A stretch of 64,000 nucleotides of DNA, taken from contig CBDIHP010000040.1 of the NCBI GenBank assembly GCA_965279195.1, positions 231,180-295,179 of the forward strand, written 5' to 3'. The position numbers were made by a program, and so were the translations under genes. This stretch comes from CBDIHP01 sp965279195. Lineage in GTDB: Bacteria; Planctomycetota; Planctomycetia; Isosphaerales; Isosphaeraceae. Positions 34,892-43,804 of this stretch are shown here, piece after piece. The notes under the pieces are model-generated. The model made no database searches. It saw only the letters and a list, made by a program, of their open reading frames with translations, and had not been told where the DNA came from. How positions within the stretch are numbered: position 1 is the stretch's first letter; every line of letters starts with the position of its first letter.

Positions 34892-35743
34892 ATGCGACTG
34901 GCGTTCAGCACCAATGCCTACCTCCGCTTCCCCTTCGAGGAGGCCGCCGCCCGGATCTCCGCCATCGGCTACGAGGGCCTGGAGCTGATGGCCGACGTCC
35001 CCCACGCCTGGCCCGCCTACCTCCCCCAGGCCACCAAGAACGCCATCCGCTCCGCCATGGAGTCGAACACGCTCGTCTTCTCGAATGTCAACGCGTTCAT
35101 GATGAACGCCGTCGACGACTACCGCCAGAAGTACTGGTACCCCTCGTTCATCGAGCCCGACCCCCACTACCGCCGGGTCCGGATCGACCACACCCGCCGC
35201 TCCCTGGCCCTCTGCGCCGAGTTGGGGGCCCCCCACATCACCACCGAGCCCGGCGGCCCGCTGGCCGAGGGGCAGTCGTGGCAGGCCGGGGCCGACGAGT
35301 TCGTCGAGGTCCTGAAGCCCCTCGCCGAGTACGCCGAAAAGCTCGGCGTCCTGCTCCTCATCGAGCCCGAGCCGGGGCTCCTGATCGAGACCTCCGACCA
35401 GTACCTGGAAGTCGCCGACCGCGTGAACGCCCCCTCCATCGGCCTGAACTTCGACATCGGCCACGCCTACTGCATGTCCGAGGACATCCCGAAGGCCATC
35501 CGCGAGAAGGCCCGGCACATCAAGCACTTCCACGTCGAGGATATCGCCGCCACCCGGGTCCACCACCACCTGATCCCCGGCCTCGGCGCCATCGACTTCC
35601 CCGAGGTCTTCCGCGCCATCCACGACATCCAGTACACAGGCTGGGTCACCGTCGAGCTCTACCCCAACATCGACAACCCCGACGAGGCCGCCATCCAGGC
35701 GCTTGAGGTCCTCAAGCCGCTCGTCGCCGGGACCGGGCTATGA
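34892..35743 (+). CDS. Sugar phosphate isomerase/epimerase-like TIM-barrel protein
   Basis: 283 residues of the AP-endonuclease-2/xylose-isomerase superfamily. MRLAFSTNAYLRFPFEEAAA, IGYEGLELMADVPHAW, LGAPHITTEPGG, LLIEPEPGLLIETSDQYLEV, LNFDIGHAYCMSED, IKHFHVEDIAATRVHHH and VTVELYPN supply metal-binding Glu, Asp, His and Glu. It should isomerise or epimerise a sugar or cyclitol. The stop overlaps the start of a UbiA prenyltransferase (ATGA), so the two form a coupled pair. Isomerase plus UbiA plus TatD proteins occur in the ebo metabolite-traffic clusters; EboE itself is longer and starts differently, so identity with EboE is doubtful. Confidence 0.88.
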   Translation: MRLAFSTNAYLRFPFEEAAARISAIGYEGLELMADVPHAWPAYLPQATKNAIRSAMESNTLVFSNVNAFMMNAVDDYRQKYWYPSFIEPDPHYRRVRIDHTRRSLALCAELGAPHITTEPGGPLAEGQSWQAGADEFVEVLKPLAEYAEKLGVLLLIEPEPGLLIETSDQYLEVADRVNAPSIGLNFDIGHAYCMSEDIPKAIREKARHIKHFHVEDIAATRVHHHLIPGLGAIDFPEVFRAIHDIQYTGWVTVELYPNIDNPDEAAIQALEVLKPLVAGTGL

Positions 35744-36657
35744 GCCTGGCGGCCCGCATCAAGCCCTACGCCCAACTCGTCCGCCTGCCGAACGTCTTCA
35801 CCGCCGCCGCCGACAGCCTCGCCGGCTGGCTCCTCGTCGGCGGTGCCCTGGCGGACGTCGCCGGCTGGCTGCCGCTGGCCCTCGCCTCGATATCGATCTA
35901 TGCCGCCGGCATCGCCTTGAACGACGTCTTCGACTTCGAGATCGACCTCAAGGAACGCCCCAAACGCCCCCTGCCCTCCGGCCGGATCGGCTTCCGGTTC
36001 GCCGCCTGGCTGGGGACCATTTTGCTCGTCGCGGGCCCCCTGATCGTCGTGGCCGCGAGCACGCGGACGAGCGCCATCGTGGCAGGCCTCCTCGCCCTGT
36101 GCGTCCTGGCCTATGACGCCGTCGCGAAACGGACGCTCCTCGGACCCCTGTTCATGGGGGGCTGCCGCGGACTGAACCTGCTCCTCGGCATGAGCCAGTC
36201 GCCGCAGCTCGGCGGCACCCCCGGCTGGATCGCCGCCGGGGCCGTCACCGTCTACGTCATGGGCCTGACCTGCATCAGTCGGTCCGAGACCGAAGGGGGC
36301 CGGACCGCCGGCCTGCACCTGGGCATCGCGCTGGAGAACCTCGGCCTCGTCGCGATCCTCGGCGCGGCCTTGCAGGCGAAGGGCTTCCCGAGCCCATCGG
36401 CGAGCGCCGCGATCGTCCCGCTCGAAGGCTTGCTCATCCTCGCACTCGTCGCCGGCGTGGTGAATCTGGCCAATTCGCGGACCGTCCGCGAGCCCACCCC
36501 CGCCCGCTACATGAATTCGGTGAAGACGGCCGTCCTGAGCCTCATCTGGCTCAACGTCGGCCTCGTCGCCGCCGTCCGGGGCCTCTCCCCCGCGCTCGCC
36601 GTCGCCGCCCTCTGGATCCCCGCCTACCTCCTCGGCAAATGGGTTTACTCCACGTAG
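35740..36657 (+). CDS. UbiA-family prenyltransferase (EboC-like)
   Basis: 305 residues with about eight membrane segments. The first Asp motif is GIALNDVFDFEIDLKERPKR followed by PLPSGR; the second is AYDAVAKRTLLGPLFMGGCR, and the magnesium-diphosphate chemistry is therefore intact. It would join an isoprenoid diphosphate to an aromatic or sugar-derived acceptor in the membrane. The form LKERPKRPLPSGR and short length fit the EboC branch better than UbiA or MenA. Coupled by ATGA to the TIM-barrel gene, so that enzyme may supply or modify its acceptor. No ubiquinone or menaquinone genes are adjacent. Confidence 0.88.
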   Translation: MSLAARIKPYAQLVRLPNVFTAAADSLAGWLLVGGALADVAGWLPLALASISIYAAGIALNDVFDFEIDLKERPKRPLPSGRIGFRFAAWLGTILLVAGPLIVVAASTRTSAIVAGLLALCVLAYDAVAKRTLLGPLFMGGCRGLNLLLGMSQSPQLGGTPGWIAAGAVTVYVMGLTCISRSETEGGRTAGLHLGIALENLGLVAILGAALQAKGFPSPSASAAIVPLEGLLILALVAGVVNLANSRTVREPTPARYMNSVKTAVLSLIWLNVGLVAAVRGLSPALAVAALWIPAYLLGKWVYST

Positions 36658-36658
36658 G

Positions 36659-36730
36659 GGCCGCGATTGCGAACCAAACTTTTGATGTGAACATGACGCT
36701 ACATCAAAAATGGTCCGCAATCGCCGGTCC
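36659..36730. repeat. Palindrome of the GATTGCGGACCA family, copy A
   Basis: GGCCGCGATTGCGAACCAAACTTTTGATGT (first part 36659-36678, then to 36688) faces ACATCAAAAATGGTCCGCAATC (36701-36722). Inner stem TTTTGATGT/ACATCAAAA is perfect (9 bp, 12-nt loop), and GATTGCGnACCA pairs beyond a small interruption. It sits between convergent genes two bases after one stop, so it may also terminate both transcripts. Confidence 0.7.
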
Positions 36731-36735
36731 GACGA

Positions 36736-37254
36736 TCAGGAGAACGTCAACTTGATCGACCCCTCGACCTCGGCCTTGCCGTGCGAGGTCTCGGTGTGGA
36801 TGTGGCCGAGGCTGACGCCGATCGTGCCGGGGCCCGTGGCATTTTTGAAGGACTTGGTGCCGCCGGTGATCGTGTAAGAGAAGCTACCGGGCAGCTTGCT
36901 GAACCCCGGCTGCGTGGGCCCAACCAGGCTCAGGTAAACCTTGCCCTTGGACGTCTCGACCGTCGCCGTGCCCATTGCATTGCCGCTGGCGACGTTGCCG
37001 AGCAGGTGGACCGTGGCGCGAATCTCCGCGTGCTGGCCGCCGAACTTGCCGTGGGCGTGCACCTTGGTCGTCGCGCCGGTGTCCGGGTTCTTCGGCGAGG
37101 TCGTCGCGAACGACCCGTCGGCCGTCCCCGCCGGGTGCAGGACCGCCAGGCTGTGGACGAGCGCAGGGGTCGTGGACAGGACGCCCGAGGCCAGGACCTG
37201 GCGGGATTCGAGCCCTTCGAGGCGCGGGGTCAACGAGCGGCGGTGTCGGGTCAT
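36736..37254 (-). CDS. Secreted protein with LEPR-like N-terminal signal
   Basis: 172 residues. MTRHRRSLTPRLEGLESRQV followed by LA matches the planctomycete LEPR-XLL-type N-terminal sorting region (R-L-E-x-L-E-x-R-x-x-L-x). The mature part is a small beta-rich, Gly/Thr/Ser-rich domain (GTATVETSKGKVYLSLVG, FSYTITGGTKSFKNATGPGT) with an allene-oxide-cyclase/dirigent-like feel, but no assignment is safe. It is presumably exported to the paryphoplasm or surface. ATG 37254 fits the signal; a longer frame exists upstream. Confidence 0.78.
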   Translation of the reverse strand: MTRHRRSLTPRLEGLESRQVLASGVLSTTPALVHSLAVLHPAGTADGSFATTSPKNPDTGATTKVHAHGKFGGQHAEIRATVHLLGNVASGNAMGTATVETSKGKVYLSLVGPTQPGFSKLPGSFSYTITGGTKSFKNATGPGTIGVSLGHIHTETSHGKAEVEGSIKLTFS

Positions 37255-37365
37255 ATCAGTAGGCCTCGCGCGTGTAGGGAGAGGGGGCACCCCGGAGCAT
37301 GACCGACGGACCCGCCCGAGGCAAGTCGCCCTCCGATTTTCTCCAGGCCGCAAACTCCCCGCGGC

Positions 37366-38315
37366 TCATTTCCTCGCCGACCGCGGGGTGACGAAGGCGT
37401 CGACCACCGGCCGGGCGATCCAGCACCTCGGCGGCGCCAGGCCGAGTGCGTAGGCGACGGTGGCGGCCGTGTCGTAAGTGTTAACCATCGCGGAGAGTTC
37501 CCGGCCGGGGGCGACGCCGCGGCCGTGCAGGATCCAGGGGATCTCGATCTCCTCCATCGTCGAGCCGCCGTGCCCCTTCCCCTTCCCGCCGTGATCGGAA
37601 GTGATCAAGACGAGCGAGGTGTCGGCGATGCCGGCGTCCTTGAGCGCGTCCAGGATCTTGCCGATCAACGCATCCGCCTCGGCGATGGCGTCGTCGTACT
37701 GTTTCGTGCCGTGGCCGTGCTTGTGACCCGCGCCGTCGACGTGGTCGAGGTGGATGAACAGGAGCGTGGGCCTGGCCTCCTTCAGGTAGGCGATCGCCTG
37801 ATTGGTGGTCTCGGCCGGGCCCCTTCGGGTGGACGATCTTGTCGCAGACGCCTGGCTCGACCAGCCGGCCGAAGTCGCCCCAGTCGTGGAAGACGCCGAT
37901 CTTGCTCTCCGGCTTCTGCTGCCGCAGCAGGCCGAACATCGTCGGGAAGATCTTGCCGGGGCCGACCTCGGTTGGCGCGATCGGGCTCTTCCCCGGCTGC
38001 CAATCGTTCGAGAGCACGCCGTGCTGCTCGGGGCCCGCCCCCATGATCATCGACGCCCAATTCGGGCTGCTAACGGTGGGCATCACGCCCCGGGCGTGCA
38101 TCGAGTACGCCCCTTCCTTCATCATCCGGTGGAGGACGGGCGTCCTGGCCCTCTGGACGCCCGCCGGGCTCAACCCGTCGACGCCGATCACCACGACATG
38201 CTCGACGCCGGGCACCTGGGCATCGGCTGTGGAGACGACGAGCCCCCCAATTCCCAGGGCAAGGATGGCGGTCAGACGACTCGCGGTGACGGAGGACCGG
38301 GGCGGATCGCGTCAT
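37366..38315 (-). CDS. Secreted alkaline-phosphatase-superfamily (phosphodiesterase-like) protein, two apparent frameshifts
   Basis: Reconstructed as about 315 residues after removing one base in the G run at 38299-38302 and one in 37815-37823. The first correction gives a clean signal peptide (LTAILALGIGGLVVSTADAQ) after ATG 38315; the second joins VVVIGVDGLSPAGVQRARTP, MPTVSSPNWASMIMG (nucleophile Ser/Thr) and FHDWGDFGRL to LLFIHLDHVDGAGHKHGHGT and LVLITSDHGGKGKGHGGST. That pattern of Asp/His metal ligands is typical of ectonucleotide pyrophosphatase/phosphodiesterases. Substrate is unknown. Sequencing error is the simplest explanation of the frame breaks, since all motifs are intact. Confidence 0.75.
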
Positions 38316-38484
38316 GGTTCTTCCTCGGTGAAACTAGCCCGGCGACAGGGCGTCAGCCGGAACGTCGGGGGGGAACAAACCGGGCAGCCTACGGTATCAC
38401 GGAGGAGATCGCGTGTGCTTATTGGTGAGGACTTGATGAAATGAGCGAGTCGTACGGGGGACCGAGGAGGGGGCACCCCGCCAT

Positions 38485-39138
38485 TCAAGTCGCCGAGGCC
38501 AGGATGGATGCCGGCACCAGATGGATCTCCCCGGTCGGCCCCGGCTCGGCGAGGCATGGCAGCCGGGCGCCGGAGATCCGGCCTCCCGGGAGGAAGTCGC
38601 TCACGATCATCAGGTCGAACGCATAGACCTCCCGGCCGCCCGTCAGGCTCAATGGCAGGAGCCGGCGCCGGTGAGGCTGGTAGGCGATGTCTTCCATGAG
38701 CGCCTCGGCGAACTCGGAATCGGCCGGCGAGACGCCGGGCTCGGATTCGGGCGAGAGGATCTTCAGGGCCAGGTCGCTCATGGACTCGAGGTCGTCGCCC
38801 ACCTTGGGGTCGAACGAGCCGATCACGAGCCCTGGCGCAACCGCCCCAGGCTCATCCCCGATCGAGTTGTTGACCATCAGCGGATAGGCCGTCAACGGGA
38901 TCGACCGCCCGGCGACCTCGACCAGGTGCTTCCGGTACGCCTTCCTGTGACCCAGGATCCGGAACACCTGGTAGATCGCGACCGGGATCCCGATCGTCGT
39001 CAGGAACGACACGAACGCCAGGAACATCCGAGCGTAAGGTCGACCCGACAGCCTCTTCAAATACGGCTGGAATCCGGGCGACTGGACGAAGGCGATAAAG
39101 CGGCGCCGGATTTCGGCGTGATGGGAGGGTGGCAGCAT
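38485..39138 (-). CDS. Hypothetical protein with one membrane segment
   Basis: 217 residues. MLPPSHHAEIRRRFIAFVQS starts a basic N-terminus; one hydrophobic helix (MFLAFVSFLTTIGIPVAIYQ) is followed by a soluble C-terminal region of about 140 residues with beta strands (GLVIGSFDPKVGDDLE, EVYAFDLMIVSDFLPGG). I do not recognise it. Divergent from the 5'-nucleotidase gene; a 7-bp palindrome CGCGCGA/TCGCGCG lies between them at 39253-39276. ATG 39138 preferred; ATG-like starts further upstream would add a poorly conserved leader. Confidence 0.65.
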   Translation of the reverse strand: MLPPSHHAEIRRRFIAFVQSPGFQPYLKRLSGRPYARMFLAFVSFLTTIGIPVAIYQVFRILGHRKAYRKHLVEVAGRSIPLTAYPLMVNNSIGDEPGAVAPGLVIGSFDPKVGDDLESMSDLALKILSPESEPGVSPADSEFAEALMEDIAYQPHRRRLLPLSLTGGREVYAFDLMIVSDFLPGGRISGARLPCLAEPGPTGEIHLVPASILASAT

Positions 39139-39366
39139 CGGGGAGGCTCCGGGGTTCGGCGCGGTAAAAGACGGTCGACGTGGGTTCAGAGGAGTCTGTG
39201 CGATGTCGCCGGGCATGATAGCGATCCGGTCCGTAGGACCAAAGGGAACGCCCGCGCGATTTGCTAACCTCGCGCGAGTTCCTTATCGTAAAGGGATTCC
39301 GGTCCGTACTTCCCGGAGACGCCAGCGATGGCCCCGACACCTCAACGCTCGGCCCAGGATGACCCC

Positions 39367-41043
39367 ATGCGACGACGCGCCTCCTTCCGGACATCCCTCC
39401 TCGCCTGCGGCCTCTGCCTCCTCCTCAACCGCGGGCCGGGTGCCCTCGCCGCCGAGGGTGAAGGTCGGTTCACGATCCTCCAACTCAACGACGTCTATCG
39501 CGTCGAGGGGCTGGAGAACGGCACGCGCGGCGGCCTCGCCCGGATCCGCACCGTCAGGCGCGACCTGGAAAAAAATGGCACGCCCGTCCTCGTCCTCCAC
39601 GCCGGCGACCTGCTCTTCCCCTCCATCATGGGCAAGTACCTGAATGCCGAGCCCATGATCCGATGCCTCAGCCTGCTCGACGGCAAGCCCGACGCCGACG
39701 ATCCCCACATGATCGCCACCTTCGGCAACCATGAGTTCGAAAAGTCGCGCGGGATCCTCTACGACCGCATCAAGCAGAGCGGCTTCCGCTGGGTCACCTC
39801 CAACATCGACTATCGCCCCGCCGCCGACGCCCCGCTCCAGCCCATGAGCAAGGCGTTCTATAATGTTTTCGAGAACATCGTCGTGAACGTCGGAGGCGTC
39901 CCGGTCGGCATCTTCGCCCTCACCCTCGACGTCCAGAAGGCCGAATATATCGCCTACCGCTACAACCCGCCGGACGCGCGTAAGAAGCTCATCGCCGACT
40001 CGATCGCCTCCCTGAAACGCCGGGGTGCCCGCGTCATCGTCGCTCTCACGCATCAGGACATGACGGAGGATAAGTGGCTCGCCCGCGAGTTCCCCGAGGT
40101 CCACCTCGTCGTCGGCGGTCACGAACATTTCGCCCAGAAGGACCAGGTCGGGAAGACCTGGATCACCAAGGCCGACTCCGACGCCCAGACCGTCATGCTG
40201 ATCGACGTGACGGTCGCCCTGAACGGCGATGTCAAGGCCACGCCTGTCCGAAAGACGCTCGATGCCGGCGTCGCCAAGGACGAGCAGGTCGAGCGCGAGG
40301 TCACGGCCTCGATGGAGCAGCTCAAGGCGGCCTACCACAAGAGGGAAGGCATCGACCTCGGCCTGGTCTACGGCTCCACCGAGCACGCCCTCGAAGGCGA
40401 GGAGACGGCCGTCCGCGCCCGCGAGACCGCGCTCGGCAGCGTGCTGGCCGACATCATCCGCGAGACGATGGACGCCGACATCGGCCTGATCAACGGTGGC
40501 GGGATCCGGATCAACGACAACATCCCCGCCGGCTCCGACATCACCGGATATCACATGGCCGGCGTCTTCTACTACGACGACCCCCTGGTCAAGTTCCAGG
40601 TCTCCCCCGATACCCTCCTGGAGGCCCTCCGGAACTCCGTCTCCAGGGTCCACCTCGGCGACGGCCGCTTCCTGCAGGTCTCCGGCCTACGCTTCAAGTA
40701 CCACCGCCGGGGCCCCGACGACCAGCCCACCTACGAGGTCCGACCCGACGAGGTCTGGATCCTGACCGACCGACAGAACGACAAATATACACCCCTCACC
40801 GAAATCAAACACGCCCTCACGATCGCCTCCGGCAAGTTCCTGTACGAGCGCGGCAGCGAGGACGGCTACCGCTTCGCCCCCGAGGGGAAACTCCCGCCTC
40901 GTCTGGACGACCCCGCCGTCAAGGTCTCCATCCGCAAGGCGACCGAGGCCAAGCTCCTGGGCCTGAAGGCCGTGGGCAAGCGCGTCACCGTCCGCGTGGA
41001 ACCCGACGAGTCGAAGCGTCGCATTCTCGAAATCCAGGACTGA
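39367..41043 (+). CDS. Secreted 5'-nucleotidase/metallophosphatase (UshA-like two-domain)
   Basis: 558 residues with a signal peptide (TSLLACGLCLLLNRGPGALA). The metallophosphatase domain carries ILQLNDVYRVEG (D-x-H-equivalent, here NDVY), LHAGDLLFPS, TFGNHEFEKS (GNHE), LTHQDMTEDKW and VVGGHEHFAQKD (GHxH). The C-terminal domain holds INGGGIRINDNIPAG and the aromatic stacking area (YYDDPLVKFQ), which bind nucleoside in UshA. It should release phosphate from extracytoplasmic nucleotides. ATG 39367 gives the better signal peptide; ATG 39328 with GGAG upstream is also possible. Confidence 0.9.
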   Translation: MRRRASFRTSLLACGLCLLLNRGPGALAAEGEGRFTILQLNDVYRVEGLENGTRGGLARIRTVRRDLEKNGTPVLVLHAGDLLFPSIMGKYLNAEPMIRCLSLLDGKPDADDPHMIATFGNHEFEKSRGILYDRIKQSGFRWVTSNIDYRPAADAPLQPMSKAFYNVFENIVVNVGGVPVGIFALTLDVQKAEYIAYRYNPPDARKKLIADSIASLKRRGARVIVALTHQDMTEDKWLAREFPEVHLVVGGHEHFAQKDQVGKTWITKADSDAQTVMLIDVTVALNGDVKATPVRKTLDAGVAKDEQVEREVTASMEQLKAAYHKREGIDLGLVYGSTEHALEGEETAVRARETALGSVLADIIRETMDADIGLINGGGIRINDNIPAGSDITGYHMAGVFYYDDPLVKFQVSPDTLLEALRNSVSRVHLGDGRFLQVSGLRFKYHRRGPDDQPTYEVRPDEVWILTDRQNDKYTPLTEIKHALTIASGKFLYERGSEDGYRFAPEGKLPPRLDDPAVKVSIRKATEAKLLGLKAVGKRVTVRVEPDESKRRILEIQD

Positions 41044-41188
41044 CGATCCAAGCGGTCCGAGATGTTTGGAGGCAGTTCGTGTGCCACTGGCTTTGCCAGT
41101 GCGACGGCCGGCCCGGGGCCTTCGTCACCCCGCGGAATTCCCTCAACCTCGAGCGGTTCTCCGCTTGACTCCCGCCACGATCTCGCTA

Positions 41189-41220
41189 GATTTGGGAAAC
41201 CAAATTTGATTCCCCAAATC
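41189..41220 (+). promoter_or_regulatory. Candidate BlaI-type operator
   Basis: GATTTGGG, 16 bases, then CCCAAATC forms a 32-bp interrupted palindrome that ends 22 bases before the GTG of the BlaI-family gene. The AT-rich centre (AAACCAAATTTGATTC) contains TTTGG/CCAAA nested inside. Its place fits autoregulation of the blaI-blaR pair. Confidence 0.5.
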
Positions 41221-41242
41221 ACAATGGCAAGGAGGCCGACCC

Positions 41243-41629
41243 GTGGCGCGACCGCCTTCGAGGGACCTGACCGAGCGCGAGCTGGAGGTGATGCACACCT
41301 TCTGGGACCACGGCGAGGCGACCGCCGCCGAGGCCCGCGACCGCCTGGCCTCGGCCGGGCTCGACCGCTCTTACACCACCATCGCCAACCTCGTCCGCGT
41401 CCTGGAGGAGAAGGGATTCCTCCAGAAGGTGAACCGCGAGCGACCCTTCCTGTACAAGGCCCTGCGCACCTATGAGGACGTCTCCGGACATCTGCTGACC
41501 GACCTGGTCCAGCGGGTCTTCCGGGGATCGCGCGAGCGGTTATTGATGCGACTGGTCGACCGCAAGGGCCTCTCGGCCGACGAGCGGGCGCTCCTCGAAC
41601 GGATCCTCAACGAGGAGGCCCCGCGATGA
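41243..41629 (+). CDS. BlaI/MecI/CopY-family transcriptional repressor
   Basis: 128 residues, the usual size. LTERELEVMHTFWDHGEATA and DRSYTTIANLVRVLEEKGFL form the winged-helix DNA-binding domain; the C-terminal half (DLVQRVFRGSRERLLMRLVD) is the helical dimerisation region that is cleaved in BlaI homologues. The start is GTG 41243 with AAGGAGG eight bases upstream. Its last four bases overlap the M56 protease gene (ATGA), so the two are coupled as in blaI-blaR1. A likely operator lies just upstream. Confidence 0.93.
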   Translation: MARPPSRDLTERELEVMHTFWDHGEATAAEARDRLASAGLDRSYTTIANLVRVLEEKGFLQKVNRERPFLYKALRTYEDVSGHLLTDLVQRVFRGSRERLLMRLVDRKGLSADERALLERILNEEAPR

Positions 41630-43701
41630 GCACCATCGGCCTCTGCGCCCTCTGGGCCGGCCTCCAGGCGACCCTCCTGGGCCTGCCGATCGCCGTAACC
41701 TGCCTGCTCGCCTCGCGCCGCGGCGCGACCGCCGGGGCCTGGTCGGCTACGCTCGGATTGGGCGTGGCCCTGGTCGTCGGCCTGGCCGCGTTCGTCCCGG
41801 ATCGTTGGTTGCCGATGCACTCGCGTGAAATTGTGAACGAAAGCCGGAGTCATTCCTTCAACACGGTGAGTTCCGGTCCGATGGCTGAAGGCGCCGCGAC
41901 GACGGCCGGATCGGTCCTTCGTCCCGGAGCGATTCTGAAGCTCTTTTCGCCTGCCCATGAACGCAACGAGGAACTGTTCCGGCCCGTCCGGTCGTGGGCA
42001 TACCCCGTCGCCTGGCTGATGGCCGCCGGCTGGGCCTTCGGCCTGGCCCGGCTCGCGCTCGGGTTGGTCTCGCTGACCCTGGCAAGGCGCCGGGCCGTCC
42101 GGGTCGAGGACGAGGAGTGGTCCACGCGTCTCGCCGAACTGTCGGCCTCGATGGGCCTGACGCGCCACGTCGAGCTGTTGCAACTCGACGGCTTGGGCAC
42201 CCCCGCGACGGCCGGCTGGCGACGCCCCGCCATCTTCCTACCCCTCGGCTGGCGGGGCTGGACGGCCGACGAGCGGGACGCCGTCCTGGCCCACGAACTC
42301 GGCCACATCGCTCGCGGCGATTACGCCGCCGGGCTGTTCGGCCAGTTCTCGCTCACGTTCTTTTTCTATCACCCGTTGATCCATTGGTTGGCGGCCCGGC
42401 TCCGGATCGAGCAGGAACTCGCCGCCGACGCGATCGGCGCCCGCCTCGCCGGCGGCCCAGCCGCCTACGCCCGCCACCTTTCGAGCCTGACCCTGCGACT
42501 GGACGGAACCTCCCCCTCGTGGCACGTCAGGGCGTTCCTGCCGGCCCGGGGGACGAGCACACTGATCAGGAGGATCGAGATGCTTCGCAAAAACGCTCGC
42601 ACGCATGAACAACCCTTCTCCCTTCTCGCCCGGGGCCGCGCCGCCCTGCCCCTCATGGCCGCCGCCCTCGCCCTCATCGCCCTCCGAGGCCCCGCCCCGG
42701 CCACGCTCGCCGCCGACGCCCCCGCCGGCCTGTCGATCCCCGAATTGAATCAGGTCCCCGAAAACTCGATGGGCGCCATCGTCGTCCGCCCGGCCGCCCT
42801 CTTGGCCAAGCCCGCGATGAAGGACTACGCCGCCCAGCTCAACCGCCGGATCTCGACGAGCGTGGGCATCGACCCGAAGACCGGCAAGTTGGTGGAATCG
42901 AAGATCCGGTCGCTGTTCAAGGTCGAGGAGGTCGAATGGCTATCGATGGCGATCGACCTCAGCGTCGGCTCCAAGATGCTCGACGGCAAGCCGATGAGGC
43001 ACTTGAGCATGAACGGCGTGACACTGCGGACGACCCGCCCGATCGACTGGGCGAAGATCGCCAAGGAATTCGGAATCCAGTGCACCGAGGCAACCGAAAG
43101 CAATAAGTCGTTCTTTATCGTCAAGAATTGGCCGAACAAGGAAGATCGGATTCAACGCTGGGCGCTCGCCATCCTCGACCCTCAGACCATCCTGCTGGAT
43201 AGCGAGGCCGGGATTCGCAGGCGGCTCGCCCGCACGGCCGAGACGGCTCCCACTTATGTCAAGAAGGACGAATGGGATCGCGTGTCCGCCGGACCAGTGG
43301 CCGTGATCCTGAATTCCGGGCAGAATAAGGACCCGCGGCTGTTCGAGGCTCGCGAACCGGGAGATGCCTGGACCATGACGCTCCTCAACGGCTCCGAGCG
43401 GTTCCTCTGCCGGATCGACGGGTCGGAACGCTTCGGATTCGAGCTGACCGCCATCGCGAAGGGAGACGCGGAGATCGAGGCGATGCGGAACGCCGTGAAG
43501 GCGCGCCAGGACTCGCTCAACTCTCCCGACGGCGTCGTCCAGGCCGCCAACCGACCAATCGACGATGCCCTCTTCGGCTCGCTCCGCAAGGCCGCCGTGG
43601 AGACTTCCGGTCGGACCCTGAGCCTCCGGCTGAAGGACGTTCTCCCCTGGAAGGCGTTGCTTGATGACTTCCTCGACGAACCCAACCCTCCGGGTCGTTG
43701 A
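41626..43701 (+). CDS. M56/BlaR1-like membrane metalloprotease with long C-terminal extension
   Basis: 691 residues. Several membrane segments surround a cytosolic zinc protease domain with VLAHELGHIARGDYAAGLFG (HExxH; here HELGH) and a downstream EQELAADAIGARLAG that gives the third ligand. In BlaR1 this protease cleaves the cognate repressor on signal sensing. The C-terminal 320 residues, beginning after a membrane helix and APATLAADAPAGLSIPELNQ, are not a penicillin-binding domain; they resemble a planctomycete-type extracytoplasmic module of unknown ligand. Signal identity is therefore unknown. The gene is coupled to the repressor gene. Confidence 0.9.
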   Translation: MSTIGLCALWAGLQATLLGLPIAVTCLLASRRGATAGAWSATLGLGVALVVGLAAFVPDRWLPMHSREIVNESRSHSFNTVSSGPMAEGAATTAGSVLRPGAILKLFSPAHERNEELFRPVRSWAYPVAWLMAAGWAFGLARLALGLVSLTLARRRAVRVEDEEWSTRLAELSASMGLTRHVELLQLDGLGTPATAGWRRPAIFLPLGWRGWTADERDAVLAHELGHIARGDYAAGLFGQFSLTFFFYHPLIHWLAARLRIEQELAADAIGARLAGGPAAYARHLSSLTLRLDGTSPSWHVRAFLPARGTSTLIRRIEMLRKNARTHEQPFSLLARGRAALPLMAAALALIALRGPAPATLAADAPAGLSIPELNQVPENSMGAIVVRPAALLAKPAMKDYAAQLNRRISTSVGIDPKTGKLVESKIRSLFKVEEVEWLSMAIDLSVGSKMLDGKPMRHLSMNGVTLRTTRPIDWAKIAKEFGIQCTEATESNKSFFIVKNWPNKEDRIQRWALAILDPQTILLDSEAGIRRRLARTAETAPTYVKKDEWDRVSAGPVAVILNSGQNKDPRLFEAREPGDAWTMTLLNGSERFLCRIDGSERFGFELTAIAKGDAEIEAMRNAVKARQDSLNSPDGVVQAANRPIDDALFGSLRKAAVETSGRTLSLRLKDVLPWKALLDDFLDEPNPPGR

Positions 43702-43712
43702 AAGCCGCGTCG

Positions 43713-43775
43713 GGTCCGCGATTGCGGACAAAAATGTGCGTGATATCCAATAGTAATGGTCCACAATAGCGGACC
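43713..43775. repeat. Palindrome of the GATTGCGGACCA family, copy B
   Basis: GGTCCGCGATTGCGGAC (43713-43729) is opposed by GTCCACAATAGCGGACC (43759-43775); 15 of 17 positions are complementary. Its AATGGTCC(A/G)CAAT side matches copy A at 36709-36722. Confidence 0.7.
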
Positions 43776-43804
43776 GTACCAGGAAGTTGGCTGGGGCGAG
43801 CGCG

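Noticed and set aside
37366..38315. Reading the alkaline-phosphatase-type locus as two separate genes
   Set aside because: The two frames carry complementary halves of one fold, and single-base correction restores a continuous protein including a signal peptide.
41626..43701. Penicillin-binding sensor domain in the M56 protein
   Set aside because: The SxxK, SxN and KTG motifs of penicillin-binding/BlaR sensors are not seen in the C-terminal extension.
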